A DNA stretch of 64,000 nucleotides from a virus: IMG/VR virus record IMGVR_UViG_3300025411_000011, positions 1 to 64,000 of that record. One strand, written 5' to 3'. This document shows positions 15,257-22,886 of the stretch, one piece after another (the first letter of the stretch is position 1; every line of letters begins with the position of its first letter). The position numbers and the translations under genes are program-made. Under the pieces are notes generated by a model. The model was not told where the DNA came from and made no database searches. It saw only the letters and a list, made by a program, of their open reading frames with translations.

Positions 15257-16726
15257 TTAATTAAACACTTTAACACCGTAATGGCGTTCAAAGCTCTTTG
15301 CATCTGCATGATCATTCACCATAGGTTTACCCTTAATGTTTAAACTGGTATTAAGTAACATCGGGCATCCAGTTCGAGCATACCATAGCTCTAAGAGTTT
15401 TCTGAACGGCGATCCATCGTTTGGAACAGTTTGTACACGTGAACTTCCATCACGATGCACGACAGCAGGATAAAGCTCAGGATTCCGTAAACGGGCGATG
15501 ACTTGCATATACCTACTATTATGCCAATTACGAGGCATAGTAAAATACTCATCAACAAACTCCTCGAGTATTGCTGGAGCAAACGGTCTGAATTGTTGTC
15601 GTTGTTTGATTTCATTTACTTTATCCTTTATATCTGTATCGCGGGGATCCGCTAATAAACTTCTATTACCTAATGCCCTTGGACCAAATTCTGCACGTCC
15701 TCGAGCAACACCGCATATTTTATTAATTTCTAAATAATCGACAATTTGTTCATTAGTTGCACGATAGCCCATGTTGTAACCTAGGAATGGGTTAAACTCA
15801 TTTTGCGTCATTTGCCATTCTGGATGTTTGGCTAATACTGCACCTATGGCACTACCAGCATCTCCTGGATTCGGCATTATCCAAGTATTGTCAAAATAGT
15901 TGCCCGTTAGTCTATTGGCGAGGCAATTTAACGCACATCCGCCCATCAGCACTAGATTTTTACTACTAACTAGCCTTGTTGCTTTTATCAACAAATGCTC
16001 AAAATAATCTTCATAAATTTCTTGTGTAGTGGCCGCAATCTCAAAACTATCTTTAACGGTTAAGTCAGGACGCCAATCCATTACACCTCTATGACAACTA
16101 CGTAAAAATTTTAAGTTGCCATAATTGTCTATAAAATCATGACTCATGTCAAAATTTAACTTGCTAGGATCACCATATGCGGCCATGCCCATTAAGATAT
16201 ATTCATCTTCCTTAGGCTTTAATCCCACACGTTGAGTCATGGCACTATAGAATAATCCGATACTATGTGGATAACGTAAACTCCATCGCTTTTTAAGTTT
16301 GCTACCTTTTGCTTCCCATATTGTAGCAGTATCCCACTCACCAATAGCGTCTATAACTACTACACATGCTTCATCGAATCCGCTGGTAAAATATCCACCA
16401 GCCGCATGACTAAGATGATGGTCGACATAAGTTATAGGTGCATTGATCTCGTAACGAGCCATGTAAATTTCAATATCATTGTCTCGACCTTTCCAACCTT
16501 GACCGGCATAAAATTGTCTTAAAGTCTTAAGAAATGGACGTTCATACCAATAAACTTGGTCAGGAGCTCCGTATTGTTTTGCGGCCATAACCAAATCACG
16601 ACATAGATTTTTATCGTTTTTTATACCGCTAAATCGTTCGCTGTGACTAGCAAACACTAATTTTTCATCACAGAATACCGCTATTGCGGCATCGTGACTA
16701 TTTGCAGAAATTCCCCAACTAATCAT
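15257..16726 (-). CDS. Carbamoyltransferase (NodU/CmcH/TobZ family)
   Basis: 489 aa from the ATG at 16726, which begins exactly at the family N-terminus MISWGISANSHDAA; a longer frame overlaps the primase and is not needed. Motifs: H11; HHLSHA at 103-108 and DAIGE at 126-130 (Kae1-like ASKHA carbamoyl-transfer core with the metal-binding histidines); GGCALN at 262-267; and the C-terminal YrdC-like signature GRAEFGPRALGNRS at 343-356 followed by FRPFAP. The family moves the carbamoyl group of carbamoyl phosphate, via carbamoyl-AMP, to a hydroxyl group. Some phage members act on 5-hydroxymethylcytosine in DNA. Its place between primase and helicase fits a role on nucleotides or DNA. Start overlaps the primase stop by 8 nt. 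Confidence 0.88.
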   Translation of the reverse strand: MISWGISANSHDAAIAVFCDEKLVFASHSERFSGIKNDKNLCRDLVMAAKQYGAPDQVYWYERPFLKTLRQFYAGQGWKGRDNDIEIYMARYEINAPITYVDHHLSHAAGGYFTSGFDEACVVVIDAIGEWDTATIWEAKGSKLKKRWSLRYPHSIGLFYSAMTQRVGLKPKEDEYILMGMAAYGDPSKLNFDMSHDFIDNYGNLKFLRSCHRGVMDWRPDLTVKDSFEIAATTQEIYEDYFEHLLIKATRLVSSKNLVLMGGCALNCLANRLTGNYFDNTWIMPNPGDAGSAIGAVLAKHPEWQMTQNEFNPFLGYNMGYRATNEQIVDYLEINKICGVARGRAEFGPRALGNRSLLADPRDTDIKDKVNEIKQRQQFRPFAPAILEEFVDEYFTMPRNWHNSRYMQVIARLRNPELYPAVVHRDGSSRVQTVPNDGSPFRKLLELWYARTGCPMLLNTSLNIKGKPMVNDHADAKSFERHYGVKVFN

Positions 16727-17687
16727 GTTTAAACCACTTTTTTGCTTTGAGTTGTATTTTAAGATTGTTAGACTCTTTAGAACTAACAATCAACCACATC
16801 GTAGCTAGTTTACCTAGTTTAATCACAGCATCATTGATATCTTTAATGCCTTCGGGCCAATCAGGCATGCTTACTGACCAATTATATTCAAGTGCGTGTT
16901 CTAGTGTTGCTTTACCAGCTTCGTCCCTATCTGGTACTAAAATTATTTCTTTACCTAGCTGTCTTAGTAGCCAATTTTGGCTGTCTTTGATCTCTGCTCC
17001 GAGCAATGCACAACCATCAATACTTAGTGCATCAAACGGGCCTTCGCTAACAATTATGAATTCTCGATCATTGTGTTGGTTGTCTAAATTAAACACATAC
17101 CCAGGTTGTTGCTCTGACAAATATTTAGGTTGTGCATCGTTGACTGCACGGGCAGTCCAGCCTACAATTTCTCCTTTGTATAAAAAAGGAATAATTAACC
17201 TGTTACTAAAACCAACTTTTGGAGTCCAATAGAAAAGAAAATCTTCAGGAAAAAGTCGTCTACTTACCATGTATTCTAATACAGGTATAAGTTTTTCTGG
17301 AGGGTTAGATAATAAGTCTGTAATCGCAATACTATCCATGGGCAATGCACGGATATCAAATTTAGGAATTATATTACGAACTTCTGCGGTATTATTTTGA
17401 TCTAAGCGTAATGCTTCCAATCTCATCTGCGAAATGATATCATCGGGGATATTTAGATCCCGCATGAACTCATTCATTTTTTTGCTTATGTGTCTACCAG
17501 GTTGCCAACTGCATTTAAATCCGCAATTAAAACAATGATAACTTACAGCATCGCCTTGATTAACAATAAATCCGCCACGCTGTCGTTTATCATCACAACA
17601 TACCGCGTTGAACCCAATCCAACCACTTGGAGTATGTTTACGCTTTGCAGGCAGGTATGTAAGTAATGTATCCGCTATTAGGCTCAT
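16719..17687 (-). CDS. 61: DNA primase, gp61-like
   Basis: 322 aa. An N-terminal zinc-binding region has C30/C31 and C52-x2-C55 (YHCFNCGFKCSW), and the Toprim core shows SEGPFDA at about 214-220 and PDRDEAGK at about 252-259. This is the domain order of phage primases that work with a DnaB-like helicase, which is encoded two genes away. The start ATG at 17687 follows a TATAAT box by 5 nt (with an AAGG between), so initiation may be nearly leaderless. Its 3' end overlaps the carbamoyltransferase start, suggesting translational coupling. Confidence 0.87.
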   Translation of the reverse strand: MSLIADTLLTYLPAKRKHTPSGWIGFNAVCCDDKRQRGGFIVNQGDAVSYHCFNCGFKCSWQPGRHISKKMNEFMRDLNIPDDIISQMRLEALRLDQNNTAEVRNIIPKFDIRALPMDSIAITDLLSNPPEKLIPVLEYMVSRRLFPEDFLFYWTPKVGFSNRLIIPFLYKGEIVGWTARAVNDAQPKYLSEQQPGYVFNLDNQHNDREFIIVSEGPFDALSIDGCALLGAEIKDSQNWLLRQLGKEIILVPDRDEAGKATLEHALEYNWSVSMPDWPEGIKDINDAVIKLGKLATMWLIVSSKESNNLKIQLKAKKWFKHD

Positions 17688-17692
17688 GCCTT

Positions 17693-17698
17693 ATTATA
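17693..17698 (-). promoter_or_regulatory. Extended -10 element close to primase start
   Basis: TGTTATAAT on the minus strand (a TGn extended -10), followed by AAGGC and the ATG at 17687. No -35 recognised. Confidence 0.45.
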
Positions 17699-17704
17699 AC
17701 AGAT

Positions 17705-18808
17705 TTATGAAGAATATGCTACTACTTCGGTTATCGAACCATAAGTCAAAGTTGGGTTTTGTTGACTACCATATTGCCAAACATCTGGATACTGCCAACT
17801 GATACGCATGTAGTTGTATTGCCCACCAGTGCTTGCTACTGGAACATTATTAAAGGTCACAGTGGTAGTTGTAGCGGTATTGAATGTGTAACTTTGAAGT
17901 TGCGGACTATTTAAAAACGAACTAACTGCAATAGTCATGTCTTCAGTGGCTTCGACATAAACTGTTCCAATAAAGTTTACTAGAGTTACTTCAAAATTCA
18001 TATACTCAATCGGAACTGCTTCGTAAAATTTACAAGGAATCGCAGGAGTATGATTAATAACATTACCCATGAAGTTGATTTCGCCAACAAAACTGTCGTA
18101 AACCATTTCATTTCTGAAAGTTGGAGTAGCATTACCAATCAATTGTATTCTACCAGGTGCACCAAACTGACTGTCATTATACAACATAATTTCATTGCCA
18201 GCTGGGTCAATACCTGTAACGCTATAAGTCAAATACTGATCTGCTAAGTCTGAAAGATCTTCTTGAGGAATTACAATATTTCCTAAACCTTTAACAATGT
18301 TATTAATTGACAAGCCATTAGCACCAGCAACTGTTTGACTTTGAAACGTTACAGTTAATGTTGTAGTTGCACTATCGATATCGCTAGCAACTCCGCTGAC
18401 AAATACTGGGCCTATGATATTTGTTCCAGTTACTTGATAGTTTACTGAAAATGTTCCAGTGATATTTGCGGTTGGAATAGTAATAGTTGTACTAGAACTT
18501 TTTCCGTTAGTAGCAACAACTGTGGCATTAGTTGCACTAGCTACACTTTGCAAATTCATGTTATATGGGCTGTTGGGCAATGCTTTGCCGCCTTGATCCA
18601 TAATATTAACTACAATATTATTCAAAGCTGTTGTTAGGTCGAGACGCTTTTGATCAACATTCTGAATGTCAAATTCAAGGACGTTGTCGACTCCATTGTA
18701 AATTTTTATTGTTCTTGCGTACACGACACGGTTCTCCACAGTGAATCCTGCCAAATCGGCTAATAGAATGATCCTATTAGGATATAAATAACTTTGGATT
18801 TTTTGCAT
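17705..18808 (-). CDS. Virion structural protein with BppU-like N-terminus
   Basis: 367 aa, Thr/Val/Ser/Asn-rich and beta-predicted. The N-terminal third (YLYPNRIILLADLAGF ... VEN...YARTIKIYNGVDNVLEFDIQN) resembles BppU-like domains of baseplate/fibre connector proteins, placed here by eye. The C-terminal third ends in aromatic strands (YMRISWQYPDVWQYG). It is driven by its own late box (18828-18835) with AAAGG before the ATG, unlike its replication neighbours, consistent with a structural product. Exact position in the particle is unknown. Confidence 0.6.
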   Translation of the reverse strand: MQKIQSYLYPNRIILLADLAGFTVENRVVYARTIKIYNGVDNVLEFDIQNVDQKRLDLTTALNNIVVNIMDQGGKALPNSPYNMNLQSVASATNATVVATNGKSSSTTITIPTANITGTFSVNYQVTGTNIIGPVFVSGVASDIDSATTTLTVTFQSQTVAGANGLSINNIVKGLGNIVIPQEDLSDLADQYLTYSVTGIDPAGNEIMLYNDSQFGAPGRIQLIGNATPTFRNEMVYDSFVGEINFMGNVINHTPAIPCKFYEAVPIEYMNFEVTLVNFIGTVYVEATEDMTIAVSSFLNSPQLQSYTFNTATTTTVTFNNVPVASTGGQYNYMRISWQYPDVWQYGSQQNPTLTYGSITEVVAYSS

Positions 18809-18827
18809 TTGGCAGAACCTTTAATAG

Positions 18828-18835
18828 TATTTATG
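18828..18835 (-). promoter_or_regulatory. Late promoter overlapping the divergent gene's start codon
   Basis: CATAAATA on the minus strand; its first bases are the complement of the ATG at 18833 of the rightward gene. A leader with AAAGG leads to the ATG at 18808. Confidence 0.55.
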
Positions 18836-19207
18836 GCAAAATTAAGAGACAACATCGAACAAAATTTACCCTTTATCAGCGTCATTAACTACGGCGAAAA
18901 TGAATACGTGGGCATCATAATCAACCAGGACCAGTACGTCACTAGTTTCTATGATCTCAATGCTATTAAAACTCCCGAAGAAAAGACACAATTCCTAGAA
19001 ATAGGTGAAACTTGGTGGTGGGAAAGTAACCGTCAATTTCCTATAAACATATTCTGTAGGGAGCAAATTCATCCCTTTAATTATTGTGTTAAAACATTTA
19101 ACAGTAAAGATGTAAGAGTATTACTAGGTCCTGTGGTTAATTTAATGAATCTTACTTTAAAAAGAGTCAAGCGTAAAAGTGTTCAATTAGTTAGAAAAGT
19201 TCGCTAA
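18833..19207 (+). CDS. Conserved hypothetical phage protein
   Basis: 124 aa from the ATG at 18833, where the recognisable N-terminus MAKLRDNIEQNLPFISV begins. Similar small proteins with EYVGIIINQDQYVTSFYD are conserved in T4-like phages of aquatic bacteria; their function is unknown. The C-terminus is basic (LKRVKRKSVQLVRKVR). It is the only rightward gene in this replication block. The divergent late promoter overlaps its start, and its end overlaps the leftward 19187 gene by 21 nt. No ribosome site is visible. Confidence 0.65.
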   Translation: MAKLRDNIEQNLPFISVINYGENEYVGIIINQDQYVTSFYDLNAIKTPEEKTQFLEIGETWWWESNRQFPINIFCREQIHPFNYCVKTFNSKDVRVLLGPVVNLMNLTLKRVKRKSVQLVRKVR

Positions 19208-19756
19208 TTGTTCACAAATTAAATTCATCTGCACAACAATTACATGTGCATAGGCTACAGCATGTGCCTTCTTAAAAAAATATTCATCTCCTTCGGGTTT
19301 CTGCCAAACTTCTAAGTTCACGGTATTCCAATCTTTTCCAACTAAGTGACGCTTTGCAGGACGAATCATTGCCAAAACAGCCGCCAGTTGTTCGATCGTT
19401 GTTGGTTTCATCTCTCTGAGTATTGCCCCATGACCATTCACGTGAAACAGTTTGTTGACGAAATCGTCTTCTAATAATAGATCCCATATAGGCTCCGTAT
19501 TCAATAAAGTTTTTAGATGCTGTATACTATTAACGCCTTCGTACACTGAAACGTTTAAAAAATCGAGTTTAAAATATCCTCTTTCTTCTGCCGTTTTATA
19601 ATCTAATGTAGAAATTCCATCGATAGGATTATGCGGAATACTAGTGCAATACACACCAGTATTATGTTTCTTATTAGTATCAATCCGTGCGTCTACATGC
19701 TTTAATAATGCTAAAGCCTTTGTTCTATCTGCAAAGTCGATATCGATATCTGGCAT
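19187..19756 (-). CDS. Mini C-family DNA polymerase (DnaE/PolC)-like protein
   Basis: 189 aa. It opens with MPDIDIDFADR, matching the catalytic palm motif PD(F/I)D(V/I)DF of bacterial DNA polymerase III alpha with its two metal-binding aspartates. Further matches in DnaE order are FKLDFLNVSVYEGV, LAAVLAMIRPAKRHL (compare the DnaE segment ending in RPGPM) and YFFKKAHAVAYAHVIV (compare F-N-K-S-H-AAAYA). A full DnaE is more than 1100 aa, so this is a heavily reduced relative. It may be a regulatory or inactive derivative, or a small nucleotidyl transferase. Start overlaps the preceding stop (TAATG). Confidence 0.65.
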   Translation of the reverse strand: MPDIDIDFADRTKALALLKHVDARIDTNKKHNTGVYCTSIPHNPIDGISTLDYKTAEERGYFKLDFLNVSVYEGVNSIQHLKTLLNTEPIWDLLLEDDFVNKLFHVNGHGAILREMKPTTIEQLAAVLAMIRPAKRHLVGKDWNTVNLEVWQKPEGDEYFFKKAHAVAYAHVIVVQMNLICEQLANFSN

Positions 19757-20448
19757 TAAATTCCACTCTCTTTGACTACTTGTTTTACTAATTCTACATC
19801 TGCTGGTAATTTTTTAAATTTACTTACCCAGAACGGTGGGTCGATAATATTTTGTATATGTGCTAGTTGTTCGTCGCTAAATTTTTGTAGCATGGCTTTG
19901 CCGCTGGCACTATTCAAGACCAGCCAAGGACTAATTTTTCCGTCTTTGATATCATAACAAGCACGACTTAGGCTAACATATAAGAAATAATGATTCCATG
20001 GCGCATTATTTGCATCACTCCATTCCTGCATATGAATGATACTGCGTTCAAGTGCCGTCTCCACTGATTCACGTTTAATTAAATCAAAAACATATTGTTC
20101 ATATAATTCTTCACGACACCAATGATCTAGTTTTACCCCAGATGTAACCACATAATCAATAAATTTATGAGGATATAAAGGGTTAACATTACTGACGAAA
20201 GACCCAAACTTAACAAAAGCATTATAATAAGGACTTTTTGCAAATTCGTCATAGGTCTTATTACCTTTGTTGTTTTGTGTTGTTTGATAAAATCTATTAA
20301 AGGTATCATAAGCTAATACTACGTGTCTTTCTGTACGTGCAAGTGCTCTTCGTTTTTGTTCGCACACATGTACAAACAGGGTTTTTTCTTGCATAAACCC
20401 TTTATTACAATATTGACAGATATATGGTTGCGGTGCTAGTGCCATCAT
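19756..20448 (-). CDS. Hypothetical protein with N-terminal C2H2 zinc finger
   Basis: 230 aa. Residues 9-29 contain YICQYCNKGFMQEKTLFVHVC, a C2H2-like finger (C-x2-C ... H-x-C variant) close to the N-terminus. The rest is helical and rich in aromatics, with no recognised domain. Proteins of this shape are common in replication blocks of T4-like cyanophage relatives, but no function is established to my knowledge. Its start (ATGATGG) overlaps the TGA of the preceding gene by 4 nt, so it is translationally coupled. Confidence 0.6.
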   Translation of the reverse strand: MMALAPQPYICQYCNKGFMQEKTLFVHVCEQKRRALARTERHVVLAYDTFNRFYQTTQNNKGNKTYDEFAKSPYYNAFVKFGSFVSNVNPLYPHKFIDYVVTSGVKLDHWCREELYEQYVFDLIKRESVETALERSIIHMQEWSDANNAPWNHYFLYVSLSRACYDIKDGKISPWLVLNSASGKAMLQKFSDEQLAHIQNIIDPPFWVSKFKKLPADVELVKQVVKESGI

Positions 20449-20921
20449 TTTAATTTTTTAGCAATGGTGGCTTCGTCCATGCCATGCAGGCGTGCAAGAT
20501 CTTTTATTTCTTTATCTGTTGACATTTCTGCCAACATTTCAATTTCATCACGTTTGGCATTAGGCATCAATTCTTCTAAGAATTTTGTCTTTTTATTACT
20601 ACCAGTTTTCTTCTTAAAACCAATCCATTCATGATAAAATTGTGTAGATCCATCATAGCTACACATGCACAATAATTGCCAAAGTAGCTTAGGATGTTTT
20701 TGTAAAGTATTCCAATGCTTGTTAAAATACTCGTTAACTGTTAATACAAAATGTTCTTGTATTTCACGTTTGTTACTTTTTACGTTACTGATATAACGAT
20801 TAAGAATGTACAATTCGCTTTTAAGACTTTTTTGTTGTTCAGGAGTCATTTCATCCCAAACAGATTTTGCGTTCAAATCAACAAACGCTATTTTTTCTTT
20901 AAGTTCAATTTTATCACTCAT
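20445..20921 (-). CDS. Possible clamp-loader small subunit, gp62-like
   Basis: 158 aa, mostly alpha-helical. The layout (a VNEYFNKHW stretch, then KLLWQLLCMCS, then a charged FLEELMPNAKRDEIEMLAEM and a C-terminal helical KEIKDLARLHGMDEATIAKKLK) is like the small clamp-loader subunit of T4-like phages, which is poorly conserved in sequence. That match is by pattern only. The matching gp44 ATPase and gp45 clamp are not in the window. The ATG overlaps the preceding gene's end by 8 nt. Confidence 0.45.
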   Translation of the reverse strand: MSDKIELKEKIAFVDLNAKSVWDEMTPEQQKSLKSELYILNRYISNVKSNKREIQEHFVLTVNEYFNKHWNTLQKHPKLLWQLLCMCSYDGSTQFYHEWIGFKKKTGSNKKTKFLEELMPNAKRDEIEMLAEMSTDKEIKDLARLHGMDEATIAKKLK

Positions 20922-21162
20922 AACGTTCTTTACTTAGTTTATATAACATTATAACACGATCCAAGGCCTTTTGTAAAGCAGGATTGGTTTGTGCCTCTTC
21001 AATTACACCCCGCCAAAAGTCGTTTATGCGGTGACCATTCACTGGATCATAATCCCACCCTATTGGTGTTCTTGTATCGGGATCGGCTCCTACTTCTCGA
21101 GCATAGGTCACTCCATCTGCTCGTTCATAGATATAAGTAGCTCCAGGTTTAAGGTTACCCAT
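20914..21162 (-). CDS. Small conserved hypothetical phage protein
   Basis: 82 aa, starting at the ATG at 21162 where the conserved opening MGNLKPGATYIYERADGV begins; the longer upstream frame lies inside the preceding gene. Similar small proteins (xGADPxTRxPIGWDYD motif) occur in replication blocks of T4-like aquatic phages, function unknown. Start and stop overlap both neighbours by 8 nt, as in a tightly coupled operon. Confidence 0.65.
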   Translation of the reverse strand: MGNLKPGATYIYERADGVTYAREVGADPDTRTPIGWDYDPVNGHRINDFWRGVIEEAQTNPALQKALDRVIMLYKLSKERYE

Positions 21163-21742
21163 CGACTTCGATATCCTTAATTTTGACAAAATTACCTGAA
21201 ATAGATACTCTCTTTGATTCCCTATCTCTAAACGGATAAACATAATGCTGAATCTCTGCCGGAAAAATTAATATCATTTTTTCCTCAGGATGAATGAGAG
21301 CCTGTGGTGGAAATAAACTATTTTTGTATCCAAAATTAAATTGAATAGCACCCTCAACATAACCGATATCTTGTTTCTTTTTATAAAAATAATTGGCTCT
21401 AAATTTAGGAACTTTTAGATAAATCACATAAGACAATATACCATAATGATCATGCATAGGCAAGAACCCATCGTGTGCTTGTACATTGATCCACTGATTT
21501 GATAATTTTAAATCATTGTTACCAACATACTGATTAACATGACGACCAATCTGTTTATTATAGTAATCTCTATGCTCTTCTTTTAAAAATTTAAAATCTG
21601 CACCGCCATTCCAGAAATTTTCGTTTTGTTCTAGTGGCTGGTAATCTCCCAGATGGTTTTCATATTCGTCTAATAAAAATTTATAAAAATCATCGGAGAT
21701 TGAACTTTGATATATTTGTATTCCAACTGGGATTAAATTCAT
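21155..21742 (-). CDS. Putative 2OG-Fe(II) oxygenase (HxH type)
   Basis: 195 aa. Putative metal ligands H97-D-H99 lie in FLPMHDHYGILSYVIYL, with H166 in IFPAEIQHYVYPF and R178 in KRVSISGN as a candidate 2-oxoglutarate contact. This is the double-stranded beta-helix layout of phage 2OG oxygenases. Substrate unknown. It is adjacent to, and probably an ancient relative of, the next oxygenase gene, with a 4-nt overlap. A GAGGAAG ribosome site precedes the ATG. Confidence 0.72.
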   Translation of the reverse strand: MNLIPVGIQIYQSSISDDFYKFLLDEYENHLGDYQPLEQNENFWNGGADFKFLKEEHRDYYNKQIGRHVNQYVGNNDLKLSNQWINVQAHDGFLPMHDHYGILSYVIYLKVPKFRANYFYKKKQDIGYVEGAIQFNFGYKNSLFPPQALIHPEEKMILIFPAEIQHYVYPFRDRESKRVSISGNFVKIKDIEVDG

Positions 21743-22377
21743 TTTACTTCCTCGTCGATGGGGTATAATTTAGCATCAAACGCCATAACTGTTCTATGCC
21801 CGGCTCCTTTCCAAGGATAAACCGTATGCGGAAGATAGCTTGGGAAAACAATTACACTACCAGGGTTTGGCGTATATTTCCAAGTGTCTTGCATAACAAA
21901 TTTAGATATGTCTCGGTTCATAGGCAACTGAAAAATCAACTGACTATCGCTGGGCTTTTTAGTTAACTCGTCTAATTCAGGAGCACTGATATAGATATTT
22001 CCACTAATGTGTGCGTTAGGGTGTACATGAATTTCCTGGTAATCACCTGACTCTTGTCTAATGGTCCAAATGCTTCCAACTACAGGTTTACAAAGTTTTA
22101 GATCCTGATGTCCGGATTGTGCTGTGACTAAATCCATGTATCCTTGACAAATTTTTTCAATCCATGTAATTAACCAACTAACGTCTAACCCTAGTTCATT
22201 GGGATATACATGTACCTGTTGTCCACCTCTGATACTAAGAATATCTTCCCCAGAATCGTTTAGTTCTGGATGGGCATGTAGTGTTTCTGCCAGGCTATAA
22301 ATTCTGCTAAACTCCACAGGAGGAACTGTGTCGATAGCCATAATAATTGGTTGAAAATATGCTACTTGTAATGTCAT
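21739..22377 (-). CDS. Putative 2OG-Fe(II) oxygenase (HxH type)
   Basis: 212 aa. Putative ligands H117-V-H119 lie in QEIHVHPNAHISGNIYI, with H184 in VFPSYLPHTVYPW and R195 in GHRTVMAFDAKL. This closely follows the phage putative 2OG-Fe(II) oxygenase family. Phage members have been linked to protein or nucleic-acid hydroxylation, but nothing here shows the substrate. The ATG overlaps the TGA of the preceding gene by 4 nt. Confidence 0.75.
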   Translation of the reverse strand: MTLQVAYFQPIIMAIDTVPPVEFSRIYSLAETLHAHPELNDSGEDILSIRGGQQVHVYPNELGLDVSWLITWIEKICQGYMDLVTAQSGHQDLKLCKPVVGSIWTIRQESGDYQEIHVHPNAHISGNIYISAPELDELTKKPSDSQLIFQLPMNRDISKFVMQDTWKYTPNPGSVIVFPSYLPHTVYPWKGAGHRTVMAFDAKLYPIDEEVK

Positions 22378-22880
22378 AATAATTTATCCAACTGAATAAT
22401 TTCATTTTGTCTCGATATCTCCTTGACAAAATATACGCAATCAGGTTTAGCACCTTGTGAAATTGGTGTTGCTAATAACTGACTGTTTTTCATTTTAGGA
22501 AAGTACCATTTTACATCATTGTAAAAATTTACTATTTCTATTTTTTTAAACTCTACCCTAAACGAGCTTAATGGGTTAAAACATAAGGCTTCAAACCCTC
22601 TGTCATTTAAACTTGTTAACGGTAAAATTTCAATGTCGCATCCGCTTTGACTATCTCCTACTGCTATTGACCAATCCAACGGCATTGCAATTTCGCTGTC
22701 ACCGATCCTTAATACCATTGCTGGTGCGTTGAAACTTTCCAAGAAGATTAATGGCATAAAGAAAAAATCTGGTTCAGCTGGATTACTATTGTCTAGGACC
22801 GCAAACCGTGTATTCTCATCCACTTCTTCTGGTAAGTTGTTCAATAAGAACGTTGTATTATCTAATGTCAGTATCTGCAT
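22374..22880 (-). CDS. Conserved hypothetical phage protein next to UvsW
   Basis: 168 aa. The block IEILPLTSLNDRGFEALCFNPLSSFRVEFKKIEIVNFYNDVKW (shown as the span of residues 83-125) is strongly conserved in T4-like aquatic phages beside uvsW, as far as I recall, with no known function. No catalytic motif, signal peptide or membrane segment is seen. Ribosome site AAGGAAT lies 6 nt before the ATG. Confidence 0.65.
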   Translation of the reverse strand: MQILTLDNTTFLLNNLPEEVDENTRFAVLDNSNPAEPDFFFMPLIFLESFNAPAMVLRIGDSEIAMPLDWSIAVGDSQSGCDIEILPLTSLNDRGFEALCFNPLSSFRVEFKKIEIVNFYNDVKWYFPKMKNSQLLATPISQGAKPDCVYFVKEISRQNEIIQLDKLL

Positions 22881-22886
22881 AATTCC

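Noticed and set aside
16727-16789. Longer N-terminus for the carbamoyltransferase
   Set aside because: The extra 21 residues overlap the primase frame and precede the family start MISWGISANS; the ATG at 16726 fits the family.
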